Shown one piece after another: positions 17,677 to 26,961 of a stretch of DNA of 64,000 nt. The stretch is from Planctomycetota bacterium. Its GTDB lineage: Bacteria; Planctomycetota; Planctomycetia; Pirellulales; Lacipirellulaceae. The notes beneath the pieces are model-generated. The model saw only the letters and a program-made list of their open reading frames with translations. It was not told the origin of the DNA and made no database searches. Numbering within the stretch: the first letter of the stretch is position 1; each line of letters begins with the position of its first letter. A program made the position numbers and the translations under genes. The stretch is from positions 1 through 64,000 of the forward strand of contig JABDGM010000002.1 in NCBI GenBank assembly GCA_013286045.1, in the 5' to 3' direction.

Positions 17677-18277
17677 CAGGGCACCGTTTGCGTTGACCAG
17701 CTGCTCAAGCGTGTAGATGCAAATGCGAATTGTCTTAGTCATGATAAAGCATCCTTAAAAAACGGCTAATTGAACTAGGTAGACCATGTCGCGAAATGCT
17801 TCTGAATTCTTAGTGCTGCAATTCTTCCTCCTTCGTTTGGTGCACCACGATAAATGCCGAGAGCACAATACTGCCGGCAGCAACTGATTCTCCCATAGAT
17901 TCTTGCAACCGGTACCAGTCCTACGTCAGAGATATCAACTTAGCTTTCGATGCTTACGTAACGCGGAGATGCGAGGATTGAATTCCTCAAGAACAGTCGA
18001 TATCGACTTGCACTGCTTTTCGCGGGCGTGCAAAGTGCGTCCGGTGCTTCCGGGATACATTGGGGGATCAATTCCGCGGTGAAATAACTTTTCCACCGAT
18101 CGGAAAAGATTAGTTTGGCTTCGCGCCGCGGGGCGGTCACGTATCAACATCCGACGAAGATTCTAGCTCTAAAGTTAATCAGGGTGTATTTCCCTACTGG
18201 TCCCCATCTATAATCCCCGTGAGAGGCCACAGCCACTCGGCTCCCCTAATCCATACTTCGGCGACCAACCAGTACAA
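17677..18277. other. Intergenic region
   Basis: About 600 bases between divergent genes. Short frames here (for example 17935-18150) have no credible features. It presumably holds the promoters of the dockerin-like gene and of the unknown gene at 18278, but I see no convincing promoter or operator. Confidence 0.5.
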
Positions 18278-19828
18278 ATGACGAAACGACGCTCACAACC
18301 GAAACAGAAACCAGAATCGATAAGTAAGCCGGGTCCAAAAACTGGCGACAATACAAACAGATCCCTTTCACTTCGATGGCCTGACTTACTTTTCTGTATG
18401 TACCATGGTTATCTTGCAGAATTTCAGTCGCCAATTACTGCAGAAGATGGGAAGGAAATCGGCGAAAATGTTCTATCTTGCCCGGCTGGCATTCCAGACG
18501 AAGACCGTCGGCAAGAACAAACAATCAAAAATGAAGCCAACGGGCGAATCAGACGCTCTCTAAATCGAGCAATCGATATTCGTGCTGAGGAATCTGGGAA
18601 AAACAAGGCGGACTTTCTCAGAGCTTGCAGTCCGAGTAATAAAAGAGACTCGCTTGAAAAAATGTTAGGAAGGTTTTCTTATGATGAAATTGCCACTGAA
18701 GCAAATCGTGAAAAATGGAACTTTTTATTTGCAAAATTGAAGATGAGGCCTGAGCTGTTTATCACGTTTGCCCCAGAACCATGGAGCAATTGGAAGGACG
18801 GCTCGCCTGTGAAAGTGCTAGTCGGCGCGCACCCAGGAGGTTACGGCGCGCCGTTCACTGATCACACGTTCGGGAAAACGAAGAATTCTCGCATTTTTCC
18901 TGACTTCCCGTTGGTGGTTTCGCTTCATGAAGCACAAGCCGTCGCCGAGTTATGCGATTATTGGCAGTCAGATCCTCGCGTTAATCGACAATGTAGCGTG
19001 TCCTATGTTTCAGCTCCCCATGATCAAATGGCAGGACAAGTGCCCGCAACCAGTTCAGTTAGCGAGCAGTCGAAGGACGATTCCGCTAACAATCGCAAAG
19101 CAGAGTTGGACTGGCAACTCGATCTGACAACAAACAACTCGGACATGTTTGTGCTGGCAGCAGAGCATCTAGATGAGAACATTAAGCGGATGACGGAAAC
19201 CTTTCCAATCGAGAAGAAGAAATCCGTTCAGAAAATAGTTGGAGCGATCGTCGCCGTGGGATCGGTGTTCTCGAACCCTTATGCGGGCGCGATATCGGAT
19301 AGATTGTTCCATTCATGTGGCAAAGAACTGCCAAAGATGGTATTCAAAAAAGGGAATTTGTACCACAAAAGTTCGATTTTCGAACTTGATAAGAAAGGCC
19401 GAAATAACTGCCTTATCTTGCCAGCCGAGCCGAAACCACAACGGCTTCCGCTGGTGTTTACCAAGGATCGCATTGAGGATTTCGGACTAGTGGTGATTCA
19501 CTGGCCTCCTCCGACAAATAAACCCCAAGTAGTACTAATGCTTGCATGCGGACTTGGCCACTGGGGGTCACAGTCGGCTATTGCGGCCTTAACCTCTGAA
19601 GAAGTGCAGTTCGCTATACAAAGCCTAAAACAGTCCGAAAAGGTTGTTCCACATGACCCTCGTTTTCTGCGGATCGAAAAGCCTCGTACATTAATGGCCA
19701 TTGTTGAAGTTAACCTAGACCAGCACAATCTTCCTGTCCATAAACTTCCACGCGCGAACTATAGAGATCCTATGTCTGTCGAAGAGGTTAAGCCAATCGG
19801 TTGGCGTTTTTTGAATATCAATCTTTGA
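18278..19828 (+). CDS. Unrecognised 516-aa protein (orphan cargo)
   Basis: A large soluble protein that I cannot assign. It starts with a basic, Lys/Arg/Gln-rich segment (MTKRRSQPKQKPESIS). A central part contains KVLVGAHPGGYGAPFTDHTFG and, later, a short moderately hydrophobic segment (IVGAIVAVGSVFSNPYAGAI) after an amphipathic helix rich in Lys/Glu. The C-terminal third has a strand pattern with LVVIHWPPP, VVLMLACGLGHWGSQSAIAAL and a polar tail. No Walker, HEXXH or nuclease motif is obvious. The coding sequence is visibly richer in A/T than its neighbours, and it sits between two integrase remnants in otherwise gene-poor DNA, so it was probably acquired as cargo. Confidence 0.6.
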   Translation: MTKRRSQPKQKPESISKPGPKTGDNTNRSLSLRWPDLLFCMYHGYLAEFQSPITAEDGKEIGENVLSCPAGIPDEDRRQEQTIKNEANGRIRRSLNRAIDIRAEESGKNKADFLRACSPSNKRDSLEKMLGRFSYDEIATEANREKWNFLFAKLKMRPELFITFAPEPWSNWKDGSPVKVLVGAHPGGYGAPFTDHTFGKTKNSRIFPDFPLVVSLHEAQAVAELCDYWQSDPRVNRQCSVSYVSAPHDQMAGQVPATSSVSEQSKDDSANNRKAELDWQLDLTTNNSDMFVLAAEHLDENIKRMTETFPIEKKKSVQKIVGAIVAVGSVFSNPYAGAISDRLFHSCGKELPKMVFKKGNLYHKSSIFELDKKGRNNCLILPAEPKPQRLPLVFTKDRIEDFGLVVIHWPPPTNKPQVVLMLACGLGHWGSQSAIAALTSEEVQFAIQSLKQSEKVVPHDPRFLRIEKPRTLMAIVEVNLDQHNLPVHKLPRANYRDPMSVEEVKPIGWRFLNINL

Positions 19829-20166
19829 GACGGCGTGGCCTCGATTCCAAATTCGTTAGATGACCATCAGCGGCTTCACATAAGACTTGCAAGCTCCCCA
19901 AATACGAGAAACCGTGCGTTGTCAGGCACTCTACAAGGTGAGATATGACGGCTTATTAATCCTCGGACAACATCGTCCGAATATTCATTCGACAATCAGA
20001 ATGGGGAAAACTCATCTAATATGAGCTAAACGGTGCTTCGCCTTGACATCTTCGGTAGGGCCTTGCGCGCTTCGGTCGAAGTGCGCAAGCAGTTTCGTTG
20101 GACTTTGGTAAGTCAAGTAGATTGAAGCAAACTACGCAACTGATTGCCAACTATCTGGACAGACGG
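19829..20166. other. Intergenic region with long hairpin
   Basis: No gene. A stable inverted repeat spans 20062-20089 (CTTGCGC, G.T pair, CTTCG; then CGAAG and GCGCAAG). It lies just beyond the 3' end of the integrase pseudogene and could end its minus-strand transcript, although no T-run follows. Confidence 0.45.
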
Positions 20167-21454
20167 TTAGGACTTGCCGGTGGCGGGCTTGAATCGACCG
20201 GCCCCAGGAGCCGCACGCTGATCGACACTTGCAATCGAGTCGCGGTGTGGTCTCGATCCGAATACTCGGTTGATCGCCGCCGCTTGTACACTCGGATAGA
20301 GGTGACGGTAGCGACGTCGCATCGCTTCGCTGCAGTGACCCACCCATTCGTCAATAAATCGCTGGTCGATTGCCTTGGCGGCACAAGCGCTGATGAAGGA
20401 ATGACGCAGGACGTGCCATCCTTTAATAACGCACCATTTTGACTCATCGAGCACTCGCCGCAGGCCTTATGAACGGTCTGTACGGCAAGTGGCGCCTCGT
20501 CAGCGCTGAATACGTGGACGCAGTTGCGTCTCTGGCGAAGCCACACCTTCAAGGTCTTTGCGAGGGTGAACTGATTGGTACACGCCTTGTCGTACGGCTC
20601 CCGCGGGCCCGTTTCTTTTCGCGGATCGTCAGAACACCGTTTTTTAGATCAGTATCTTCCTGCAACATCCGGATCAGCTCGCTGCGACGCGCTCCGGTGT
20701 ATGCAGCAGTCGTCAGCATCGGATACACCCAAGCCGGGGCGTGCTTTGTTCGGACGTGGGATAGCAATGCTTCAATCTCTTTCATGTTGAGGTAAAGGCA
20801 CTCCCACAGAGAACCGGCGTCGGCCCCTGCCCTGACCCGCCGCCTGATCTCGTCCCACGTCATGAAGGGCAGTTTTTCGTCGGTCTTGGGATATACCAGA
20901 CCTTTTGCCGGAAAAGGCTGATTGACCCACTGCATCGTAATATCCCAATTCCAGGCCGTGCGGAACGTGTCGATTTCCTTCTTGATTGTGACCGGTAACA
21001 CATCGGCTTGACGACGATTGACATGCTCCTGCAATCTGCCGAGCGTGATGCCCGACAGCAGGAACTTTTTGCCGAGCGTCCGTTCCAAATGGTCGAGATG
21101 GATGCCGGCGGTAGCCAGCGTGTTCTTCTCAATCGCTCCGTTACTGTGGGTGTCGAGATAGCCCTTTCGCAGTTCTCGAAGCGTAGTCTGCTTCCGCAGA
21201 GCGAGAGCCGGATCAACGGGCGGCTTTCCATCACACAGGATAAAGTCGGCGATGGCGACGCCAGGCGGGACTTCGAGAAGTCCTTGCCGAACGCGCATCA
21301 GCAATTGCTCGCATCGCGTCTTGCACTGCTGTGCCTCGGTCGGGCTGATGTCGCCTAGTGTGCAACTTTGTTGCTGGCCGAGGTACTGGAATATTAGGCG
21401 ATAGGAATCGCCTCGAAGTTGTAAGGCTGCCATTGGGTGGCTCTCCAATGCCAA
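20167..21454 (-). pseudogene. Tyrosine recombinase broken by two frameshifts
   Basis: The first 285 residues (frame from 21454) give the arm-binding and core-binding domains and the start of the catalytic domain with TGARRSELIRM (first catalytic Arg). The frame then runs out after RTTRRVPIS. A second frame continues with LKVWLRQRRNCVHVFS, and a third, from about 20454, gives WHVLRHSFISACAA (HxxR), EWVGHCSEAMRRRYRHLYP (second His and Tyr region) and QAAAINRVFG. All catalytic pieces are present but in three frames, so at least two indels inactivated the gene. A tRNA-like core lies 90 bases upstream of its start, as in attP-int arrangements. Confidence 0.85.
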
Positions 21455-21542
21455 CCCAACACCGTCGCAACAGTCTTACCAAATTCTTACCAAATCAGCT
21501 ACGGGTTGGTAGGATTCTACGCAGGACGCGGGAGAAAAGAAG

Positions 21543-21562
21543 CTGGGGAACTAGGATTCGAA
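21543..21562 (-). repeat. tRNA-like 3' end, putative attP core
   Basis: Read on the minus strand, TTCGAATCCTAGTTCCCCAG has the form of a tRNA T-loop, 3' T-stem strand and acceptor end. The 5' T-stem strand is only partly present and no other tRNA parts precede it. It lies directly upstream of the broken integrase gene, the usual place for the attachment core of an integrase module. It is not an intact tRNA, so the integrase module is not integrated at this point. Confidence 0.4.
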
Positions 21563-21739
21563 TGTAGTCAAATCGTATTGGTCTTGCGAGGCTAATGCAG
21601 GGCGGACACATGGGAAAGCGGGAATTCGTGGCGGATTTTTCAGTTTTCCACCAACATCGCATGGGAACAGCGTGGCAACCGAAGGGGTTTAGGATTGCCC
21701 GTGCTGTGTCGGATTTGTGTCGGATTTACGCACGTCTAC

Positions 21740-23020
21740 TCACGACATCAGTTTGTGCGTGCGTAGACTTGTGCTCAGCTGCCGAGCGATGAAGACTGCC
21801 GCAATCATTATGGCGCCAAACGTCCAGAATGCGATTTGAACTCCGAACTCGTGGGCAACGAATCCGGCGATTAGCGAGCCGAGTGGTTGGCCTAAGCGAA
21901 AGCCCAGCGATTGGAGGCTGGTCACCCGGCCGCGATATTCGTCCGGGGAAGATTGAATGATCGCGGTTCCGAGTCGGATCATGGTGCTGATAAACGCAAA
22001 GCCGGAAAGAGCCACCAAAACAACAACGATCGTAATTGGCAATTGGAACGCGACAGCGATCAGGCAAACGCCGTAGATGCTGAGATATGGAACAGCTCGG
22101 CAAGGCTTTGGACTGCTGCGGCTTCGCAGCGCCACAAATCCGGCGGCAACCACAGCTCCAACGCCAAAACTGCTTAAGAGGAGTGAATATGTAGACGCAT
22201 CTCGATGTAGCACGGATTTCGTGAGGGCTGGCATCATCGAAATCATCGGCGCGCCGACAAATGCGGCGAGCATCACCAAAAAAAGCAATGTTCGGATATT
22301 CCCGTTTTCATGTACGAACTGCAAGCCGTCGCGAAGATTATCACGGACCGATTCACTCATGGGCTTCACGGCGGGGACGGTCGCAATCAAGACTAGCGCA
22401 ACTACCATTACGAGAAAGCTGAGCCCGTTTAGAGCGAAGCTATATGAAGCCCCCAAATAAATCAACGTCGCGCCGCCAATCGCCGGGCCGATAACACGCG
22501 AGACGTTGAACTGAAGCGAATTCAGCGCGATTGCATTCGCGGTATCCCGTTCACCAACTAAGGATGGCAGGATCGACGTGCTGGCTGGGACCATGAGCGC
22601 TTGAACGATCCCAGATAGACCTGAAACAACAATTATGTGCCAGACTTGCAACCTGTCGCTGAACACGAGCGCCGCCAGTGCAAATGCAAGGCACGCGCTG
22701 GCAACGTTTGTCCAAATGAGCAAGTTACGACGGTTGACCCGATCCGACACCACTCCGCCCCATGGCAGGAGCAACACGGTCGGGATCCCCGAAGCGAAAG
22801 CATCGATGCCGAGCCACGCTTCGGAGCTCGTGATGTGATAAATCAGCCAGGATGTCGCGACTTTCTGCGCCCACGAGCCAACGTTACTTGCAAAAGTACC
22901 GAACCACAGTAGGCGAAAGTCACGATGCCGTAGCGAGGACAGGCCATGGGGGAGATTTGATGTTGCGGAAGCAAGGACGTCGTTCGATTCCAAGCGCTCG
23001 TCGGAAGGTGAATCGAACAT
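21740..23020 (-). CDS. MFS exporter (EntS/MFS_3 type)
   Basis: A 426-residue inner-membrane transporter of the major facilitator superfamily with about 12 predicted helices. The start MFDSPSDERLE places a short cytoplasmic lead before FRLLWFGTFASNVGSWAQKVATSWL, typical of EntS/TMP-like exporters. The loop 2-3 signature reads GGVVSDRVNRRNLL. An earlier start at 23155 would add an unlikely Arg-rich lead. It probably exports a small molecule or drug by proton antiport; substrate cannot be told. Flanks contain no clear regulator. Confidence 0.85.
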   Translation of the reverse strand: MFDSPSDERLESNDVLASATSNLPHGLSSLRHRDFRLLWFGTFASNVGSWAQKVATSWLIYHITSSEAWLGIDAFASGIPTVLLLPWGGVVSDRVNRRNLLIWTNVASACLAFALAALVFSDRLQVWHIIVVSGLSGIVQALMVPASTSILPSLVGERDTANAIALNSLQFNVSRVIGPAIGGATLIYLGASYSFALNGLSFLVMVVALVLIATVPAVKPMSESVRDNLRDGLQFVHENGNIRTLLFLVMLAAFVGAPMISMMPALTKSVLHRDASTYSLLLSSFGVGAVVAAGFVALRSRSSPKPCRAVPYLSIYGVCLIAVAFQLPITIVVVLVALSGFAFISTMIRLGTAIIQSSPDEYRGRVTSLQSLGFRLGQPLGSLIAGFVAHEFGVQIAFWTFGAIMIAAVFIARQLSTSLRTHKLMS

Positions 23021-23399
23021 GAAACAACTCAGCTGCCGACAGGGTCTCATACGCGCGAGCGCGCAGTCCCTCGATCTCAATTGAATTCTCACGCAATTGA
23101 AGGAGCGCGTCGAGATAGGCAAGATTTGTTTGGAAATCTGTTTGCTGGCAGTCAATAACCCTGAAAACGTAAACTCGCTTTGCTCATAGCCTTACTAAGA
23201 CGACTAATATTGCCGTCGAACCGTTCCCAATTATAGCCAGCGGACGTCGCGGTGTTTGTAAAGCGCAATACATGGAAGCGTCGATTCACAATTCTCGACG
23301 TGCGGAATGTCTCAACTTCATCGACTTCATTGCGCGATCCGATGTCCCTCCTGCCGCATCTACAATGCGTCGCAATGTGTCGGGCAGATTTTGGCCAGT
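23021..23399. other. Intergenic region
   Basis: Nothing recognisable in about 380 bases between the MFS gene and the 3' end of the TolC-like gene. Both neighbours are on the minus strand, so a terminator and a promoter are expected, but I see no strong hairpin with a T-run. Confidence 0.45.
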
Positions 23400-24797
23400 T
23401 TAACGAGATCCCGGCGGCGGCATTTCTTCCTCGTCTGGCCCACCGTCAATCGCGCCGCCCACAGCACGAACCAGCTCTGCAAACCGACTGTGATACATTG
23501 CTGCCGCCTCTTCGCGCTTTTCCCGTATCTCAATTAGTCTGCGTTCGGCGGTAGCGAGATCAAGAAAGCTCGACTTGTTGACGTCGTAGTTGGAGCGGGC
23601 GGCCGCCACATTTTGAGTCGCGGCTGGCAGCAGCCGTTCAGAGTACAGCTTGAGCACCTTCCGGCTTTCATCTACTTGCTCAAATTCTGAAGTAACCTCG
23701 TATTGAATGTCGAGTACAAGTTGCTCGTACTCCGCACGGCGCTGATTGACGGTAAAGCGACTCTCCATCACGGCTGCATCAAGCCTGCCGCGATAGATTG
23801 GCACGTTTAGATTTACGCCGACTGCCGGTTTGAGTGGGTTTTCTTGCCACATGGCGTCGTAACGGCCAAAGACTTCGGTGTCAGGATAATAGCTTTTCCC
23901 AGCGAGAGTTTCAGCTGCCTCAGCCGCTTGAACTCTCGACCGTAGCGCTGCCAAGTCAGGACGTCTGCGGATTGCCAATTGCTGGAGTAAGCAGACGTCC
24001 AGCGGAATGGAGGGAAGACTAAGTTCTGTAGGTGGAGGTGCGAGTGGGCACGACGGCTCATTCCCAAGCAGCATGTTTATCCTGGCGATGGAAACTCTAT
24101 CCATCCGCACCAGTTCAAGGTTCCTTCTTTCTAGGTCGGCCGCTTCTAGCTCTGCTTGCAGCACGTCTTGCTGTGTCACGAGATTGCCTTCGTATTTTGA
24201 TTGCGCTGTTTTTTGAAACTGCAAAATGACTTCCAAGTTGTTCCGGTTTAGGTCAAGGCTTCGCCTGGCAAGATAGTACTGGTAAAAAGCGGTGCTCGTT
24301 ATTTCATCCAAGCGGTTTTTGCTGTCTTCCAAATCGTGATAGGCCGCTTGTGATTCAGCCTGCGCTTGGCGTCCACGGGCCGCTCGTTTTCCAAACCAGG
24401 GAAACTTTTGAGAACCCTGTAAGGTGTAGCCGGGGTTTACCAAGTCCGAATCAAACGAGGCTGGCGCGGCCATCGCCATAAACATTGGATCTTCGAGCGA
24501 GATCGCTTGTGGATACCGCTGCGCGGCAGATTGCCAAGCCGCGGCCATCGCTTGAAGGGATGGATTTCTAGCGCGGACTTCATCAAGCAGCTTGGGAAGT
24601 GAAAGCTCTTCCTGTATCGGCGAACTTACAACCGGTACAGGGGTGTCTTCAAAGCGTGGCTGGGATATCGCACCCGGTGACGTTGAAGCAGAAGTACCTG
24701 CACGAAGCGGCTCGGCTGCATTCGTCGCCATTTGAGATGGCCAAGCAAATGCGAGGATAAGAAACGCGAATAGTTGCGCAGTGCGGAACAGCGACAT
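23400..24797 (-). CDS. TolC/CusC-family outer-membrane efflux protein
   Basis: A 465-residue periplasmic/outer-membrane channel subunit. It has a signal peptide (MSLFRTAQLFAFLILAFAWPS), a Ser/Thr-rich lead and two outer-membrane-factor repeats with the long alpha-helical barrel segments (for example LRAEL-like heptads around VTQQDVLQAELEAADLERRN and a second half with ERRLIEIREKREEAA). Homotrimers of this family form the exit duct for RND pumps. It is divergent from the Cys-rich/HMA/CusB/CusA gene set starting at 25129 and is the obvious outer-membrane partner for that copper/silver pump. The start at 24797 gives the signal peptide; the frame is open from 24815. Confidence 0.85.
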   Translation of the reverse strand: MSLFRTAQLFAFLILAFAWPSQMATNAAEPLRAGTSASTSPGAISQPRFEDTPVPVVSSPIQEELSLPKLLDEVRARNPSLQAMAAAWQSAAQRYPQAISLEDPMFMAMAAPASFDSDLVNPGYTLQGSQKFPWFGKRAARGRQAQAESQAAYHDLEDSKNRLDEITSTAFYQYYLARRSLDLNRNNLEVILQFQKTAQSKYEGNLVTQQDVLQAELEAADLERRNLELVRMDRVSIARINMLLGNEPSCPLAPPPTELSLPSIPLDVCLLQQLAIRRRPDLAALRSRVQAAEAAETLAGKSYYPDTEVFGRYDAMWQENPLKPAVGVNLNVPIYRGRLDAAVMESRFTVNQRRAEYEQLVLDIQYEVTSEFEQVDESRKVLKLYSERLLPAATQNVAAARSNYDVNKSSFLDLATAERRLIEIREKREEAAAMYHSRFAELVRAVGGAIDGGPDEEEMPPPGSR

Positions 24798-25128
24798 GAC
24801 GCCTCCGTCGTGCAACTGGCGGGCTTGAATTTTGCTGGCGGGTTAGCAGGTAGGGCATAATTCTGATAAAAAGCGCCCCGCCGGAATAATCGGTAGGTGC
24901 TTTGCGCTTTGGCGAGTGCAACTCGTTAGATCCCCACGACGATGCATTGCTTCCACCCCCTTCGACCCAATTAAGTGTCAACGCTTCACATATTTGTTGG
25001 CGCAACGGGATTTCTTTGCTAGCAACAAACCGCGTTTTTTCCAAGGAAGTGAGCGGTTTGGCTGGCTAGGCTCCCACCAAAATTGGATTGGCCCCTTTGA
25101 TTGACGTCGCCTGGACGGAACAATACAG
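24798..25128. other. Divergent promoter region of metal-efflux island
   Basis: The 330 bases between the TolC-like gene and the Cys-rich gene should hold both promoters and any metal-responsive operator. A TTGACG at 25101-25106 could be a -35 element, but the matching -10 (17 bases on) is poor. I found no convincing CueR- or CusR-type palindrome by eye. Confidence 0.35.
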
Positions 25129-25704
25129 ATGACGCGAGCGGCCATCACCGCCGCACTCAGGCGTTTTTGTAGAACCAGCGTTCCGAGCCATTCGATGTAC
25201 GGTTTTTTTAAAATCCGTTTTCTTCGCCGCATCGCTCGGGCGCTAGTGGTCTGGGCGATGATGCCGCTGGTTGTTCTAAATGGGCGAACGGTTGTTGGCT
25301 GCGGCTGTAGTGGGCATTTTGAAGATATCTGTCGCTGCGGTACGGCGTCTGGAAACTGCTGCAAGCCAGGCGGCAGTTGTTGTAGTCCAGGGAACAGCAA
25401 AGGCTGTTCTTGCTGCAATCACAAAAAATCAGCGTCCTCGTCTGATTTAAAGCGTGATCAGACTGCGAATGCGCTTTGCCATATCGGGTCTAAGCACTGT
25501 GTTCGAATTGCTCTGCACGATGTTATTCCTGCAACCGAAGTTCAAAGTGACTTAAGCGACGCTGGCCTGATGGCTTGCCTCGATTTTGGCACAAGTGCTG
25601 ATTCCTACGTGCCGGCGGTACTACCATCGCCGCCTCTCGTTTTGCCAGACCTAAAGTGTCCGCCAAACGATCTAACTGTATCGCTCCACAGGTTCATCAT
25701 CTGA
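25129..25704 (+). CDS. Cysteine-rich, probably exported, metal-binding protein
   Basis: A 191-residue protein. A hydrophobic segment (IARALVVWAMMPLVVLN) near residues 35-52 acts as signal or anchor; a start at 25195 (MYGFFKIRFL) would put it nearer the N-terminus and may be the real one. After it come about 40 residues with 13 or so cysteines in CxC, CC and CxxxC arrays (VVGCGCSG, CRCGT, GNCCKPGGSCCSPG, GCSCCNHKK), a metallothionein-like metal clamp. The rest is a plain polar tail with a few Cys/His. As first plus-strand gene of the Cus-like island it may buffer Cu(I)/Ag(I) in the periplasm. No named family recognised. Confidence 0.65.
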   Translation: MTRAAITAALRRFCRTSVPSHSMYGFFKIRFLRRIARALVVWAMMPLVVLNGRTVVGCGCSGHFEDICRCGTASGNCCKPGGSCCSPGNSKGCSCCNHKKSASSSDLKRDQTANALCHIGSKHCVRIALHDVIPATEVQSDLSDAGLMACLDFGTSADSYVPAVLPSPPLVLPDLKCPPNDLTVSLHRFII

Positions 25705-25851
25705 TTACCTGTTGCGCAGTGCATCGTTTCGTTGCACCGCGACTCTGACGCTTGCTCGCGCTACGCGCTTGCGCCGGGTTGGTTTCAACCGGTGACCTGC
25801 TAAGGCGTGGCGTGGGAATCTTTTTACTTCCCTTTCACCTAAGGTGCCTCT

Positions 25852-26382
25852 ATGAAACGAGTACTTGTGATTGCGTTATTTAGCGGTTTGGCTTTGGCAA
25901 AAAGCGTGGCTGCGCTGGACACAGAACCTCCCAAAGAATCACACGACGTCGTCAAAGCGACTTACGTGCTAACGGGTCTTCATTGCCAGGGTTGCGTAAA
26001 GACGATTGAATCATCACTGTCGCACGCAACGGGGATTGAGTCAGTCACCGTCGACTGGAAAGCAAAAGACGCTCACATCGAATTTGATGAGTCAATAATC
26101 TCAGCGCAAAAGGTGGCCCGCCTTATCGCCGACACGCCCCACATGATGGGCAAAAATATGCACTATGAGGGCCTGCTAGCGCTTAACGTCTCCGAAGTTG
26201 AAAACGATGCTTCGGCAAAATCAGCAACCGATGTCTTGCGGAAAATTGAAGGCGTTAAGCGCGCTACTGCCTTACCTAAGCAACATACGGTCGAAGTGCA
26301 ATTTGATGCGAAAGGGCGTGTAACGGAGGCACAGCTACTTAGCGCTCTCAAAGACGCAGGCTTTCATGCAAAAAACCTTTAA
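25852..26382 (+). CDS. Periplasmic heavy-metal-associated (HMA) protein
   Basis: A 176-residue exported metallochaperone-like protein. The signal peptide (MKRVLVIALFSGLALAKSVAA) is followed by an HMA fold (about 35-100) with the metal-binding loop GLHCQGCVKT (CxxC) and then a second HMA-like ferredoxin fold (about 105-176) that has lost its Cys pair. HMA domains bind Cu(I), Ag(I) or Zn(II) and hand it to partners. It lies between the Cys-rich protein and the TRASH-type lipoprotein in the metal efflux gene set on the same strand. The family role is firm; the ion is inferred from the CusA/CusF neighbours. Confidence 0.8.
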   Translation: MKRVLVIALFSGLALAKSVAALDTEPPKESHDVVKATYVLTGLHCQGCVKTIESSLSHATGIESVTVDWKAKDAHIEFDESIISAQKVARLIADTPHMMGKNMHYEGLLALNVSEVENDASAKSATDVLRKIEGVKRATALPKQHTVEVQFDAKGRVTEAQLLSALKDAGFHAKNL

Positions 26383-26442
26383 CCGCAATGACAATGTTGA
26401 ATCGTGTTCCCAAACAACACCCAACCCTTTTTTGAGGTCCCT

Positions 26443-26808
26443 ATGCGTTGGTTATATTCACTAGTCGCTATGCTTGGATTGGCGATTCTCTTGTTAGCAC
26501 CTGGATGCAGCAGCGGCGGTAGTAACGAAAACAAAGCAGCAGCTACTACGAGTTCTAATGCGACTGAAACGGCAAAAGACGTCGCTCCCGATGCAGACAT
26601 TGCCTCGGGACTTGCAAAGCTTACTGCCGAAGACAGGGCACTTGCTTTGAGTCAAAAGATTTGCCCGGTTTCTGGAGAAAGGCTCGGGGAAATGGGAGAG
26701 CCCGTCAAACTCGATGTAAAAGGTCAGCCGGTGTTTATTTGCTGCGAAGGCTGCAAAGATAAGATCTTATCGCACCCCGATGAATATCTCGCAAAACTAA
26801 AAAAGTAA
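26443..26808 (+). CDS. Lipoprotein with TRASH/YHS-like metal-binding domain
   Basis: A 121-residue lipoprotein. MRWLYSLVAMLGLAILLLAPGCSS holds the signal and lipobox (LAPGC), and GAGG before 26443 is the Shine-Dalgarno. After a Ser/Ala/Asn linker the C-terminal 60 residues form a small Cys domain: KICPVSGERLG, then FICCEGCKDKIL, the same layout found inside the CusB-like adaptor encoded just downstream. Such TRASH/YHS-like domains coordinate copper or similar ions. The pair suggests a duplicated metal-binding module used both free at the membrane and fused to the pump adaptor. Confidence 0.75.
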   Translation: MRWLYSLVAMLGLAILLLAPGCSSGGSNENKAAATTSSNATETAKDVAPDADIASGLAKLTAEDRALALSQKICPVSGERLGEMGEPVKLDVKGQPVFICCEGCKDKILSHPDEYLAKLKK

Positions 26809-26861
26809 CGAACGTCAACGTCGCAATTGCGACAGTGACATGAGTTTTGACTATTGAATGA

Positions 26862-26931
26862 CGGCAGCCGTGGCCAGGCTGGCGGGTTAGCACCATTTGT
26901 CTGGCTGGCTTGTGTCCACGGCTGCCGCTTT
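26862..26931. terminator. Long inverted repeat with T-run, possible terminator
   Basis: A 12-bp perfect stem (26862-26873 with 26916-26927: CGGCAGCCGTGG / CCACGGCTGCCG) encloses 42 bases and is followed by CTTTT. It may end or attenuate transcription between the lipoprotein gene and the adaptor gene on the plus strand. Confidence 0.5.
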
Positions 26932-26961
26932 TCTTGCCTCGCTCGGTCAGGGTTAATCTAA

